Source of the DNA: Macrostomum hystrix
Lineage: Eukaryota; Platyhelminthes; Macrostomidae
Length of the DNA: 64,000 bases
Direction of reading: 5' to 3'
Assembly: GCA_950097015.1 (NCBI GenBank)
Contig: CATNEN010000025.1
Span: 558,001 to 622,000 of the forward strand
The translations under genes were made by a program, and so were the position numbers. Position 1 is the first letter of the stretch, and every line of letters starts with the position of its first letter. A model generated the notes under the pieces. The model saw nothing but the letters and a program-made list of their open reading frames with translations, was not told the origin of the DNA and made no database searches. Below are positions 35,490 to 46,804 of this stretch, in pieces.

Positions 35490-36555
35490 ACTATATACAG
35501 TTGGTAGTCTAGAAAAAGTATGGGGGAATGTAACAGCTTTTCAAATTCAAATTAAAAATTGAATTTTTCGAAAGGTATATATTCCGAAAATAAGAATGCT
35601 TCTATCGAATCCCAGTGTGAAAATCAACTCTCGCTAGACAATGGCGCATCTGAAGCCGTATTTTATTTGTGATTTATCCATTTGAATGCGATTTACATAA
35701 TCGGGTTTAATAATGGCAGCCTTGATGATGGCGGACAATGCAGTCAGCTAAGCTGGACTGTATGCTCGGCTTCAAAACGATGAGATCACTGTTGCGCGCC
35801 TCACTGACTGCGCAAAGGCCCAGTTGAAAAGGAATTGGCAATTTCTCTTTAGATTTTTTAAATCTATTTTGCTCCAGGATTTTCTCTGCCAAAAATTGCA
35901 GCGCCTAAAAAAACAAAACTCAATAAATAGATGCTGGAGTGCCGACAAAGCATTATGATGCTCAATACAATGGGCCATTGTCTTAACACTGCCTTCTCAG
36001 GTCTACCCCAGAACGTCTGTGGATGCCGCATTGCCAGTGACTGACAGCAGCCTAGCCGTCCTCCCCAATGGTATCTGAAAGGAGCCAACTGTTTTATTGT
36101 CTTTAAAAGATGAAATCCGTCAGCATGCAATGCGCCAAAAGACTTCCCCCCTGTGTGTGTCTTCTACACAAAAAACTAGATTTGCTGCCAGCAAAGATGG
36201 CAGCAGCATTTTTGGGGCTCGGCCATTTTTCAGTCTCTTTTTTGGGAAAACCATTTGCCTAAACAAAGAGTCCATAACAGAAAGCCTGTAAGCCTATTGT
36301 GATCGAAGTAGTAATTCGCCAAACCCGGTATTGCATCTTTCTATTGTAGAATCTGCAGCATTGAAAACATTTAGGAAAAATTGTATTCTCAAAAATAACA
36401 ATTTGCATTGCTCGTTTGAGTTCGGTTCAGGTAGAAACTGCTTTCTAGGAAACTTTTGCTGAGCTTAGTGTGCATGGGACACAGTCAATGTCATGTCGTA
36501 TATTATTGTCGTATATTATCAATATATCTTGCTTTGTCCCAAATATATCTCCCAT
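35490..36555. other. Spacer, no gene recognised
   Basis: Short open frames on both strands around 35700-36290 have no recognisable domain. Confidence 0.45.
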
Positions 36556-36561
36556 AATCGA

Positions 36562-37172
36562 CTCACCAAACCTCCCAGCTATCAAACCTCCCGGCTATCA
36601 AACCTCCCAGCTATCAAACCTCCCAGCTATCAAACCTCCCGGCTATCAAACCTCCCAGCTATCAAACCTCCCAGCTATCAAACCTCCCAGCTATCAAACC
36701 TCCCGGCTATCAAACCTCCCGGCTATCAAACCTACCAGCTATCAAACCTCCCAGCTATCAAACCTACCAGCTATCAAACCTCCCAGCTATCAAACCTCCC
36801 AGCTATCAAACCTCCCGGCTATCAAACCTACCAGCTATCAAACCTCCCAGCTATCAAACCTACCAGCTATCAAACCTCCCGGCTATCAAACCTACCAGCT
36901 ATCAAACCTACCAGCTATCAAACCTCCCAGCTATCAAACCTCCCAGCTATCAAACCTCCCAGCTATCAAACCTACCAGCTATCAAACCTACCTGCTATCA
37001 AACCTACCAGCTATCAAACCTACCAGCTATCAAACCTCCCAGCTATCAAACCTACCAGCTATCATACCTACCAGCTATCATACCTACCAGCTATCAAACC
37101 TCCCAGCTATCAAACCTCCAAGCTATCAAACCTCCAAGCTATCAAACCTCCCAGCTATCAAACCTACCATAC
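36562..37172. repeat. 16-bp minisatellite, about 38 copies
   Basis: The unit is ctatcaaacctcccag with ccgg, taccag and ccaag variants. Stop-free composition in two frames produces open frames of about 240-260 codons that are not genes. Confidence 0.95.
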
Positions 37173-37342
37173 AGCTAGAAATCTTCAAAATTATATACAT
37201 AAAGGAGTATAAAGGCAGAAAGCTACTTGAAGTAGAAGTAGAATGTGAGAAGTAATATGAGTAGGTCGTACTAAATCGTGAAATTTAGTAGGGGCTGTTA
37301 CTTTCATTTTATTTCGCTTGTTATGTTTTTGTGCCAGCATTT

Positions 37343-37545
37343 ACTCACTGAATACTCACAGTATACTCACAGTATACTCACAGTATACTCACAGTATACT
37401 CACAGTATACTCACAGTATACTCAGTGTATACTCACAGTATACTCACAGTATACTCAGTGTATACTCACAGTATACTCACAGTATACTCACAGTATACTC
37501 ACAGTATACTCACAGTATACTCACAGTATACTCACAGTATACTCA
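37343..37545. repeat. 11-bp minisatellite, about 18 copies
   Basis: The unit is tatactcacag; a tatactcagtg variant occurs at two places. Confidence 0.94.
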
Positions 37546-37549
37546 CAGA

Positions 37550-38264
37550 GCGCCACTCGAAAATAGCAGTAGATTTCTTATGCAATGCGACTTGAACGAT
37601 TAAAAGATTTTTACACAAAAAACAAGAAGTGAAAATTTTGCAAATATACTGCAAAGTTTATAATCATATCACTTAGACAAAAATCGAAGGACCGCTAGAC
37701 CGATGGATAGGAAACTAGGTTTCTTTAAAAACTCTAGGAGGCTGGATGGCGCCGAAAAAATACTGAGATTTATATTTTACACATTGAAATAGTAAATCGC
37801 CTTTTTAGGAACCAAATTCAAAGCTTTCTTTTTCCATAAGTTACTTAAAATCGGCCTGACAAATAAAAAACTATTAAATACTAAATCGATTTGATCGCTG
37901 ATCAGATACGAGCGTAATGTAGAAAACAAAAGGCTCGTTTCAGAGTGGTTTATTATTTCAGGAGCTGAATGCACTTTTAGGCACAGTGGAGGGTATATTG
38001 AGAAAAAGGTAAAAATAATATGAAACCGATGTTGAGAGAAATAAAACTTTACAGAAATCAATGAATCTATAAAATTAGGAAAGGGTGAGCCTTCAATCAA
38101 ATACAGTAACTAAATTAGTTCAAACAAAGTGAAAATTTCCTATCTTCGCAAAACCAGCCTCCTATTATTTTCTTTAAAAAACCCAGTTTCCGTCTTCGTA
38201 TTTCTAGTGGACCCCGACAAAGATGTGGCAGTATTCGTGTTCTAGTTTCACATTCGGATGAGAA
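37550..38264. other. 3' flank of the Sox gene, AT-rich
   Basis: Lies downstream of the minus-strand Sox stop codon. No separate gene recognised; the 107-codon minus frame at 37777-38100 has no domain. Confidence 0.4.
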
Positions 38265-39801
38265 CTACAGCGGCTGACGACCGACCAGGTCGCTCCAGCC
38301 CATTAGCAGACCGTAGGAGGCGGCCCATGATCGTTGCATCTCGGCTGCAGCGGCGGCAGCGGCGCCATTGGCCGTTGAGCCAACCGCGACACCGTTGTTG
38401 ATTTCGTTGCAGCCACAGGTGCAGACAGCTGGGCGTAACGGCACGGGCGCCTGCAGCTGCGGTATCGGGGGCAGCGCCGGTGGCGGCGGCGGCGGTGGTG
38501 GCGTCGGCGGCGGCGGCCAACCAATGGCAAATCCGCAGTGCAACGAATGAGCTGACGGTCTCGGCGGGGGTATCGGCGGCGGCAGGCCAAACGACAAGCT
38601 GCAGGCGGGATGAAAAACTACGCCAGATGGCGACAGACCGTGACTTGCTGAGGCTGAAATAGTTCAGGGAATATTTTTAGCTGGCCACCAGTTGTGTACT
38701 GCATGAGTGGCAACAAATAATAAATTTTGTTTTATTGCCTGTTTACGCTTTTAAAGGAACGTTAAAGCACACACCTAGGCCTGTCAAAATCAAACGCAGC
38801 AGGCACCGAAGCGCCACAGACTCGAGACAAAGACAGGCATCTCGCTGGTGCCTAGATGCTCGCAAAAATATCAACTCCCACATTCATTCGTCTGGTTCAC
38901 TTTGGGGATTGGGGTATATTGCGGGGAAGAACAAAGCAAAGCTTGGGACTGAATGGACAAATTATGTGGCGATTGTAAACACAATTTCTTTAGAGCTTGA
39001 CAAGCATCTTTAGATATTAACAAAAGCTTTTGTTGCTTTATAAAAGACTGCCGCCAAATTGAGTCTCATAACAAAGACCATTGTGGTATGGATCAAAGAC
39101 TCGTTTGAAATGACTAAATTCTCACAGAATCCGCTCCTATCTGGAATGCCATTCTCACAGAATCCGCTCCCATCTGGAATGCCATTCTCACAGAATCCGC
39201 TCCCATCTGGAATGCCATTCTCACAGAATCCGCTCCCATCTGGAATGCCATTCTCACAGAATCCGCTCCCATCTGGAATGCCATTCTCACAGAATCCGCT
39301 CCCATCTGGAATGGCATTCTCACAGTATCCGCTCCCATCTGGAATGTCATTCTCACAGAATCCGCCAGCCTTGAATTCAGCGCATCACCAACCTGTCCTC
39401 CTAGCAGACGCCGGAGCCTTTCGCCTCGGCCTGTACTTGTATCCTGGGTGTTCGCGCATGTGCAGATCCCTCAGCCTGCAGGCGGCTTCAATGTAGGGCC
39501 GCTTGGCCGAGTCGGATAGCTGGCGCCAGGCGGCACCCAGTCGCTGGCTAATCTCGGAGTTGTGCATTCTGGGATGCGCAGCCGACATTAGTCGGCGCTG
39601 TGCCCGACTCCACACCATGAAGGCATTCATCGGGCGCTTCACGCGCTCCTGAACAGCGACTCGCTCCGGCTCCTCTACGCCGGCTGGCGGCTGCAGGCGC
39701 AGGAATTTGAAGGCCGAATGATGATCGGTGTCCTCGGACTCGGCCGTATGATCCGCTGCTAGGGATGGCAATGGAATACGGCAATTGGCTAGTGATGACA
39801 T
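38265..39801 (-). CDS. SoxB-like HMG-box transcription factor, two exons
   Basis: Exon 1 is 39801-39389 and exon 2 is 38598-38265, joined by donor GGTTG/gtgatg and acceptor cctgcag/C in phase 2, giving 248 residues. The HMG box is at residues about 54-127: [49 protein letters not shown] and [11 protein letters not shown]. The RPMNAFMVW signature and the YKYRPRRK end are those of SRY-related (Sox) proteins, closest to the B group, which bind the DNA minor groove. The C-terminus is rich in Pro, then Ala, then ends in a Trp-containing tail. A second donor four bases earlier (ACAG/gttggt) would put exon 2 in an Arg-rich frame, which looks less natural. The ATG lies two bases after an acceptor-like ctgcag. 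Confidence 0.88.
39115..39368. repeat. 33-bp minisatellite in the Sox intron, about 7.5 copies
   Basis: The unit is tctggaatgccattctcaca then gaatccgctccca. It ends about 20 bp before the exon 1 donor. The open frames over it on both strands are due to the 33-bp period. Confidence 0.95.
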
Positions 39802-40184
39802 GGCTGCAGATCTAGTCTAATTTTGGGAACTGAGTTACTTGGAATTAGAATTAATTAGAACTAGCCTCATTTAGCCTTGAGTTGATATGCTTTTACCAAG
39901 CAGCCCATGCAGCCAATTTTGATTGGCTGGCTCTTTGATGAAATGCCAGCCAATGGGGCGCCATCCGCAACAGTATTTGTAGAATTTTCCCTCCTGGCAA
40001 AATTTCAACTGCAGAGTGTATTTAGTGATCAAGATTCTACAAATTTATGGACACCGGATGCATTAATTTGCATAGAAAAAAACAAAATTGATGCTTTAAA
40101 CCTTCCTTCAAAACATAAACAGTTCAACTATCGTTAAATCATCATTCACTCGCATTCAGGGCAACCAAGCTTCTCTCAGTATAG

Positions 40185-41965
40185 ATTCAGATACTCACTC
40201 AGGCTTGATTCAGCCATTCACTCAGGCTTGATTCAGCCATTCACTCAGGCTTGATTCAGCCATTCACTCAGGCTTGATTCAGCCATTCACTCAGGCTTGA
40301 TTCAGCCATTCACTCAGGCTTGATTCAGCCATTCACTCAGACTTGATTCAGCCATTCACTCAGGCTTGATTCAGCCATTCACTCAGGCTTGATTCAGATA
40401 CTCACTCAGGCTTGATTCAGCCACTCACTCAGACTTGATTCAGCCATTCACTCAGGCTTGATTCAGCCATTCACTCAGGCTTGATTCAGATACTCACTCA
40501 GGCTTGATTCAGCCACTCACTCAGACTTGATTCAGCCACTCAATCAGGCTTGATTCAGCCATTCACTCAGGCTTGATTCAGATACTCACTCAGGCTTGAT
40601 TCAGATACTCACTCAGGCTTGATTCAGCCATTCACTCAGGCTTGATTCAGCCATTCACTCAGGCTTGATTCAGCCATTCACTCAGGCTTGATTCAGCCAT
40701 TCACTCAGGCTTGATTCAGCCATTCACTCAGGCTTGATTCAGCCATTCACTCAGGCTTGATTCAGCCATTCACTCAGGCTTGATTCAGCCATTCACTCAG
40801 GCTTGATTCAGCCATTCACTCAGGCTTGATTCAGCCATTCACTCAGGCTTGATTCAGCCATTCACTCAGGCTTGATTCAGCCATTCACTCAGGCTTGATT
40901 CAGCCACTCACTCAGACTTGATTCAGCCATTCACACAGGCTTGATTCAGCCATTCACTCAGGCTTGATTCAGATACTCACTCAGGCTTGATTCAGATACT
41001 CACTCAGGCTTGATTCAGATACTCACTCAGGCTTGATTCAGCCATTCACTCAGGCTTGATTCAGCCACTCACTCAGGCTTGATTCAGCCACTCACTCAAG
41101 CTTGATTTAGCCATTCACTCAGGCTTGATTCAGCCATTCACTCAGGCTTGATTCAGCCACTCACTCAGGCTTGATTCAGCCACTCACTCAGACTTGATTC
41201 AGCCATTCACTCAGGCTTGATTCAGATACTCACTCAGGCTTGATTCAGCCATTCACTCAGGCTTGATTCAGCCATTCACTCAGGCTTGATTCAGCCATTC
41301 ACTCAGGCTTGATTCAGCCATTCACTCAGGCTTGATTCAGCCATTCACTCAGGCTTGATTCAGCCACTCACTCAGACTTGATTCAGCCATTCACACAGGC
41401 TTGATTCAGCCATTCACTCAGGCTTGATTCAGATACTCACTCAGGCTTGATTCAGATACTCACTCAGGCTTGATTCAGATACTCACTCAGGCTTGATTCA
41501 GCCATTCACTCAGGCTTGATTCAGCCACTCACTCAGGCTTGATTCAGCCACTCACTCAAGCTTGATTTAGCCATTCACTCAGGCTTGATTCAGCCATTCA
41601 CTCAGGCTTGATTCAGCCACTCACTCAGGCTTGATTCAGCCACTCACTCAGACTTGATTCAGCCATTCACTCAGGCTTGATTCAGCCACTCATTCAGGCT
41701 TGATTCAGATACTCACTCAGGCTTGATTCAGATACGCACTCAGGCTTGATTCAGCCATTCACTCAGGCTTGATTCAGCCATTCACTCAGGCTTGATTCAG
41801 CCATTCACTCAGGCTTTATTCAGCCATTCACTCAGGCTTGATTCAGCCATTCACTCAGGCTTGATTCAGCCATTCACTCAGGCTTGATTCAGATACTCAC
41901 TCAGGCTTGATTCAGATACTCACTTAGGCTTGATTCAGCCACTCACTAAGGCTTGATTCAGATTC
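40185..41965. repeat. 23-bp minisatellite, about 77 copies, with a long internal duplication
   Basis: The unit is ggcttgattcagccattcac then tca, with cagatactcactca and cagccactcactcaga variants. The variant order at about 40895-41230 is repeated at about 41355-41690, a direct duplication of roughly 460 bp (20 units). Confidence 0.96.
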
Positions 41966-42292
41966 TGAATAATGCTTATTTTTGTAGATTTACTTAGCCC
42001 TGATTCAGGCACCTTGCTCATGTTGAATACAATTGTTGCAGCGGTTATAAGCCGTATATAAAAGCAATGTTTCTCTTCCGACAACAGAAGTTAAGCAACT
42101 TTGGGTTTATTCATTACTTTGATGGGTGACCGTCTGGTTGTTTTTGTTATTTGGGATGTGTAAAATATTTAAACATATTACGGCTATTTTGTTTTTATAG
42201 CCGTTTTTATAACCGAGCAAAATGTTTTTATTTCTACTGAGAGTAGCAGAGTTCGTTAAATTTGTAAAAATAAAATCTACTGACAAACTTTG

Positions 42293-42362
42293 GAACATTC
42301 TAGAATTTTCTATGAAGGAAAATAAGCGGAAAACTCTAGAATGCTCCCGCACACTATATAAA
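42293..42362 (+). promoter_or_regulatory. Heat-shock elements and TATA box of the sHSP gene
   Basis: The site ggaacattctagaattttct holds four alternating GAA/TTC pentamers in perfect 5-bp spacing (GAA at 42293, TTC at 42298, GAA at 42303, TTC at 42308), with another GAA at 42314. A second, imperfect element (gaaaactctagaatgctc) follows at 42329-42346, and a TATA box (tatataaa) at 42355-42362, 108 bp before the ATG. This arrangement is the known heat-shock factor binding pattern. Confidence 0.92.
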
Positions 42363-42469
42363 CAGACAAGGCTTTCGGAGGCACAAACTAAGGTCAGACA
42401 GACAAACACAAAATCGGCAGATACGCAACACAGTACGCAGAAACAAATAAGCAGCGCGAATTAACGACC

Positions 42470-43324
42470 ATGTCTCTTTGGCTAGCACCGAGCAACGTGT
42501 ATACTCCATTCTCGCACGCACTGCCTCTACTGGCGACTCTGAGCGAGCTCGACCATTTACTGCAGCCTCACCACGACCCGCTTGTCCACCGCCTGAGGAG
42601 CCGCGGCCCAAACAAGCCGCGCCAGTGGACCCGGTCCGTTGATCTACGCGGATTCACTCCCAACGAAGTGACTGTGAAGCGAGAGGAGCAGAAGCTGCGT
42701 GTAGTAGCTCGCCACGAGGATGGAGAAGACGTCACCGAGGTCAAGCGGACGATTGAGGTTCCGCAGGATGTTGAAGTTGAGAAGCTGAGCAGCGGCTTCA
42801 CTCGAGACGGCATTCTGCTGCTGCAGGCCCCATTCAAGCAGTCGGAGGAGATGAAGCAGCAGCAGCGGCAGAGTGAGGCATCAGTTTGGGACGAGCTCCG
42901 CAGCCTGCTGAGGGGCCCGGAGATCAGCGCCGACTCCATGGGCCACGTAGAAGATGTCGAAGGTGGCGCCAAGCGATACCGCGCCGAGCTGTCTGTGCGC
43001 GAGTTCAAGCCGGAAGAGATTCGAGTTCGCCAGCAGGGCGACTGCGTGCTGGTGGAGGCGGAGCACAAGGAGGAGGCTGGTGGTCAGCGGTTGCACAAAC
43101 GGCTGGAGCGAATCTTCCAGCTGCCGGAGGGCACCAAGCTGGAGCAGGTGGTGAGTAAACTCAGTCACGATGGCCGGCTGTGCATTGAGGCGCCGTTTGT
43201 GCCAGTGGCTCCCGCGGAGCCGCCGCAGCTGAGAGAAGTGCCAATCGTGACTGAGCAGCACCCGCCTTCTGTTGAAGCTGCTGCCGCTCCAACAGTAGCC
43301 GGTGACGGAGGATCAACTGCCTGA
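42470..43324 (+). CDS. Small heat-shock protein with two alpha-crystallin domains
   Basis: An intronless 284-residue frame. The first alpha-crystallin domain spans residues about 52-122 (RSVDLRGFTPNEVTVKREE, SSGFTRDGILLLQAPF) and the second about 168-243 (YRAELSVREFKPEEIRVRQ, SKLSHDGRLCIEAPF). They are joined by a Gln/Glu linker with DELRSLLRGPE. Both end in the DG-x-L-x-x-x-AP pattern of the family. These proteins are ATP-independent chaperones that hold unfolding proteins; two-domain forms are known from flatworms. The upstream heat-shock elements and TATA box at 42293-42362 say it is heat-inducible. A poly(A) signal AATAAA lies at 43501. No splice-acceptor-like sequence precedes the ATG, unlike most neighbours. 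The C-terminal tail is Pro/Ala rich without a clear IxI motif. Confidence 0.95.
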   Translation: MSLWLAPSNVYTPFSHALPLLATLSELDHLLQPHHDPLVHRLRSRGPNKPRQWTRSVDLRGFTPNEVTVKREEQKLRVVARHEDGEDVTEVKRTIEVPQDVEVEKLSSGFTRDGILLLQAPFKQSEEMKQQQRQSEASVWDELRSLLRGPEISADSMGHVEDVEGGAKRYRAELSVREFKPEEIRVRQQGDCVLVEAEHKEEAGGQRLHKRLERIFQLPEGTKLEQVVSKLSHDGRLCIEAPFVPVAPAEPPQLREVPIVTEQHPPSVEAAAAPTVAGDGGSTA

Positions 43325-43500
43325 GCACATCATGAATTAATTTAAGGACTTGTGTTACGTGAACTAATATCCTATTTGCATCTGCTACTGTTTATGCATC
43401 ACAACTACATAACCTTCCTTCAGCTTTTCTTTAGTACATCCCACGATCATAATTAATTAGCTAATTAACAGAATTACCCTTTTGCATCGAGTTGCAGTTA

Positions 43501-43506
43501 AATAAA
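43501..43506 (+). terminator. Poly(A) signal of the sHSP gene
   Basis: AATAAA 177 bp after the stop codon on the coding strand. Confidence 0.65.
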
Positions 43507-43714
43507 ATGTACAGTATTCGATTCAATTTAGTTTTTTCTAATTCGTCAGTGATAGCATAACTACAAACTTAATAATTATCTAAATAAAGTTAAACAAGTA
43601 CTATGCAGGCATTATCCGAATGCTAATCCATATACGCTCGTACTATGTCCAATGTTGTTAAAGTTTAAAAACTTGCAATTTTTGTTAAAACTAATTAATA
43701 ACAAATTTTAACAC

Positions 43715-43800
43715 GGGTAGAGATGAGACACGGGTAGAGATGACACGGGTAGAGATGAGACACGGGTAGAGATGAGACACGGGTAGAGATCGACAAGTGG
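43715..43800. repeat. 17-bp short tandem repeat, about five copies
   Basis: The unit is acacgggtagagatgag, with one shortened copy. The smallest array in the window. Confidence 0.9.
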
Positions 43801-44135
43801 AGATGAGACAGAGGAGAGGTGGGAAACAGAAGATTTATTAAAATATTCAAACTTTTAACATTTCGTGGTTGTCCTACTGGCTCTAGTTAGGCGTTGTTTC
43901 AGGCAGCAAGTAGCGAGTCTGGTAGCTAGACCTGGTAAATCACTTAGTTACAATATGTACAGTTAACATGACAAAACAGCCATATAGCTACTTTAAATAT
44001 AGGCACAAACATCTCCAATAATGTCCATGCATGCGATATTTAGTATAGTTTAGTACTTGGTACTTCAGAAAATTGATGAAAACATCTTGCACATTCAAAG
44101 TCAGGCCTAGTCCAATCGCGCAGCATTTTCTGACA

Positions 44136-44408
44136 TCAGGATGGTGACGATTCTTCTGTTCTCTCTGGTTTCTGCTTTTGTCTCGGCAACAGCAAAGCTT
44201 CATATCGACCCGCCACCAGGCTGTATCGCTGGTTAATTTCAGCCTCCCAAACAGCGAACTCAATGTGCCGACGCCTGCGAGCTTCGGCCGCTTCAACTGC
44301 GCGTCTCCTTGCCGCTGCCAGTTGTGCAGCCGCAGCTTCCGCCTCCTCGTCAGCTTCCTCGCTGCTGCCATTCTCCGGAGCAATTGCCAGCTCAGACTTG
44401 TTGGGCAT
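44136..44408 (-). CDS. Small charged coiled-coil protein, unknown function
   Basis: A 90-residue frame starting MPNKSELAIAPENGS. Residues about 15-55 are Glu/Ala then Arg/Ala rich and likely form a helix. They are followed by HIEFAVWEAEINQRYSL and AGRYEALLLPRQ, then a Lys/Glu/Ser tail. A strong acceptor (tttcatttcccgcag) stands 17 bases before the ATG at 44406-44408, as for other genes here. Codon use is GC-rich against AT-rich flanks. I do not recognise the family. It may be a whole small gene or the last exon of a larger one. Confidence 0.55.
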   Translation of the reverse strand: MPNKSELAIAPENGSSEEADEEAEAAAAQLAAARRRAVEAAEARRRRHIEFAVWEAEINQRYSLVAGRYEALLLPRQKQKPERTEESSPS

Positions 44409-44544
44409 GGGCTGATTGAGTCAGGCTGCGGGAAATGAAACACTATTTGATAACAGTAGAACGTTTTCCTGAAATCGGCCCTGAATGTTTTTGGCAGGGC
44501 CGATTTGCTAACAGTTGACAGACTAGGCGATGGTGTCCTGTGGT

Positions 44545-44955
44545 TTGAGCTTTGCCTAATATTTAGGCTTGATCAGTGAAATTGGAGAAATTCGCATCAG
44601 TGTGTCCATGGTGGCCTAGTTCCACCACCTGTTGTAGCCCTTGAAGATCCAGCAGTCCGTCTAGATAAAGGTAGGTGACCACCGAAGACGGAGATGATGC
44701 AGCTGCTGATAAATTTTGAAGGCCTGGCAAGGCCGCACTGAGGCGCAGTGCGAATTCGTGTATGGGGTGTATGAAATACACTAGCGCGAATGGGAACAAT
44801 CCGACCTTCAGCTAGAACCATTGAATATCTCGACGGTCTGAAGAGCTGGCGACTTGATTCTTGTTTCAGAAGATGCTCAACAAAAAGTTGGCCCGTGTTC
44901 TTGAGTTTCGTGTGCTTGCGTTGCTCCGTTCGGGTTCAGCACAAAGAATTATAAG
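44545..44955 (+). repeat. Dispersed repeat family B, copy 3
   Basis: Same strand as copy 1 at 15080. Shares cctgttgtagcccttgaag, ccgtctagataaaggtaggt, aaggcctggcaaggcc, ttgaatatctcgacggtct and aaaaagttggcccgtgttct. It extends left to gcctaatatttaggcttga. Confidence 0.85.
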
Positions 44956-44959
44956 GGGG

Positions 44960-45690
44960 GAATTCTCCCCTGTCAATTGTCAATTGTCAATCAAATTTCA
45001 ATTGTCAATCCGCAGAGACTTTGATGCAAGAGTCAGATAGAGTTTATACTGCTCCTCTCCTCCAACATCAGACAGTGGAATGCATGTTATTGCAGATAAT
45101 AATAGGAGAATATTTTCCAACTTACCAAGCTAGCAGATTGATATGTACACAAGATACAGTTATCAAATCTGGTCGAGTCTGTCTATTTGAGCAAGCCTCT
45201 CTTGGAAGGCGCAAGAAAGGAAGTGGCAGCTACTAAATGCGTGGGAAATGTGACCAACTGTCATATACTGTCTGATAGAAATAGGAAGCAGGCTATTATC
45301 CTCTCGATTGATTCAGGCTCTGTGTTCTTCCACTGTTTCCCAATGCGTCTGTTGCTAAGCTGTAGAGGAAAAATGACCAATTTTCCTTCCCCCGCTTACT
45401 GGGCTCACTGCTGTCTATCCTCTATTCTCTTTCTCCATCCCTCTCTTCAATCCCATTCAGTCTACAACAGTGTACACAGTAATTTCGGGGGTCACTTTTG
45501 TCATAACTGTTCACTGTTATTTTTTCAACAGCTTTTTTCATTCTCTTTCCTTCCGCTCTTGCCTTAGCATAGCGGTTGGTTAAACTGATTTTCTAAGGAA
45601 GGACTAACTGGTTGGAGAATGCAATGCAACTAGAACAGAAACTGTCATTTATTGCTAGCTGTTTTAAGAACAATACTGTGTTCAATCAGA
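44960..45690. other. Spacer, no gene recognised
   Basis: Contains a short repeat of caattgtcaat near 44970-45010. The 126-codon frame at 45187-45567 has no domain. Confidence 0.4.
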
Positions 45691-45694
45691 CATC

Positions 45695-46445
45695 AGATTG
45701 TAGCTGCCATTCTTCCAGATCCTCAGATTCTGGCTGCCATTCTCCCAGATCCTCAGATTGTGGCTGCCATTCTCCCAGATCCTCAGATTGTAGCTGCCAT
45801 TCTCCCAGATCCTCAGATTGTGGCTGCCATTCTCCCAGATCCTCAGATTGTGGCTGCCATTCTCCCAGATCCTCAGATTGTGGCTGCCATTCTCCCAGAT
45901 CCTCAGATTGTGGCTGCCATTCTCCCAGATCCTCAGATTGTGGCTGCCATTCTCCCAGATCCTCAGATTGTGGCTGCCATTCTCCCAGATCCTCAGATTG
46001 TGGCTGCAACTCTCCCAGACCCTCAGATTGTGGCTGCAACTCTTCCAGATCCTCAGATTGTGGCTGCAACTCTTCCAGATCCTCAGATTGTGGCTGCAAC
46101 TCTTCCAGATCCTCAGATTGTGGCTGCAACTCTTCCAGATCCTCAGATTGTGGCTGCAACTCTCCCAGATCCTCAGATTGTGGCTGCAACTCTTCCAGAT
46201 CCTCAGATTGTGGCTGCAACTCTTCCAGATCCTCAGATTGTGGCTGCAACTCTCCCAGATCCTCAGATTGTGTCGCGATTCTCCCAGATCCTCAGATTGT
46301 GTCGCAATTCTTCCAGATCCTCAGATTGTGGCTGCAACTCTCCCAGACCCTCAGATTGTGGCTGCAACTCTCCCAGACCCTCAGATTGTGGCTGCAACTC
46401 TCCCAGATCCTCAGATTGTGGCCGCCATCCTCCCAGATCCTCAGT
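45695..46445. repeat. 30-bp minisatellite, about 25 copies
   Basis: The unit is cctcagattgtggctgccat then tctcccagat. The left half has gctgccattc and the right half gctgcaactc, with one shortened stretch near 46270-46310. The 30-bp unit leaves every frame open for 190-290 codons (for example repeats of DCGCHSPRSS); these are artefacts unless shown otherwise. Confidence 0.95.
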
Positions 46446-46619
46446 TTTTAAGCTGCCCTTAGTAGTGACTTTATTACTATACGAAATAATAACTGCTATA
46501 ACAGGTATTGTAGCACCATTAGTTAATTTCCATTAACATTTTAATAGAATGGCATGGTCCATTCGTATCAATGCACTTTTAAAATCCAAGCTCACCTCAC
46601 TCTGCTTCCAGCCAATCCG

Positions 46620-46799
46620 ATGGAAGCTAGCCAGACTCCTATGCCGGGCGCGGCTCCGCCACCGAAGCTGTGTAAAATCTGCGGCGACTGTTACAAGGAG
46701 AGCGAAATCAAAGCCCAAGAGGTTTTCCACTGTCGAGAGTGCGGTCATCTGATTATGTACACTAAGCACAAACCAACAATTATAGTATTCGATGCTTAA
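46620..46799 (+). CDS. POLR2K: RNA polymerase I/II/III shared subunit RPABC4 (RPB12)
   Basis: A 59-residue intronless frame, against 58 in human. After a short Pro/Ala lead, CKICGDC and CRECGH give the four zinc-binding cysteines. They are followed by LIMYTKHKPTIIVFDA, the typical RPB12 end that packs against the large subunits. It serves all three nuclear RNA polymerases. The pyrimidine-rich acceptor ctctgcttccag stands eight bases before the ATG, suggesting trans-splicing. ATTAAA (46799-46804) overlaps the stop codon and AATAAA is at about 46915. The frame is open upstream of the ATG, but those codons would lie before the acceptor. Confidence 0.95.
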   Translation: MEASQTPMPGAAPPPKLCKICGDCYKESEIKAQEVFHCRECGHLIMYTKHKPTIIVFDA

Positions 46800-46804
46800 T
46801 TAAA

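Noticed and set aside
36470-37255. 261-codon frame (PAIKPPSYQTSQLSN repeats)
   Set aside because: Low-complexity reading of a 16-bp repeat; the overlapping frames are equally open.
38735-39013. 92-codon plus-strand frame inside the Sox intron
   Set aside because: No recognisable feature; most likely chance.
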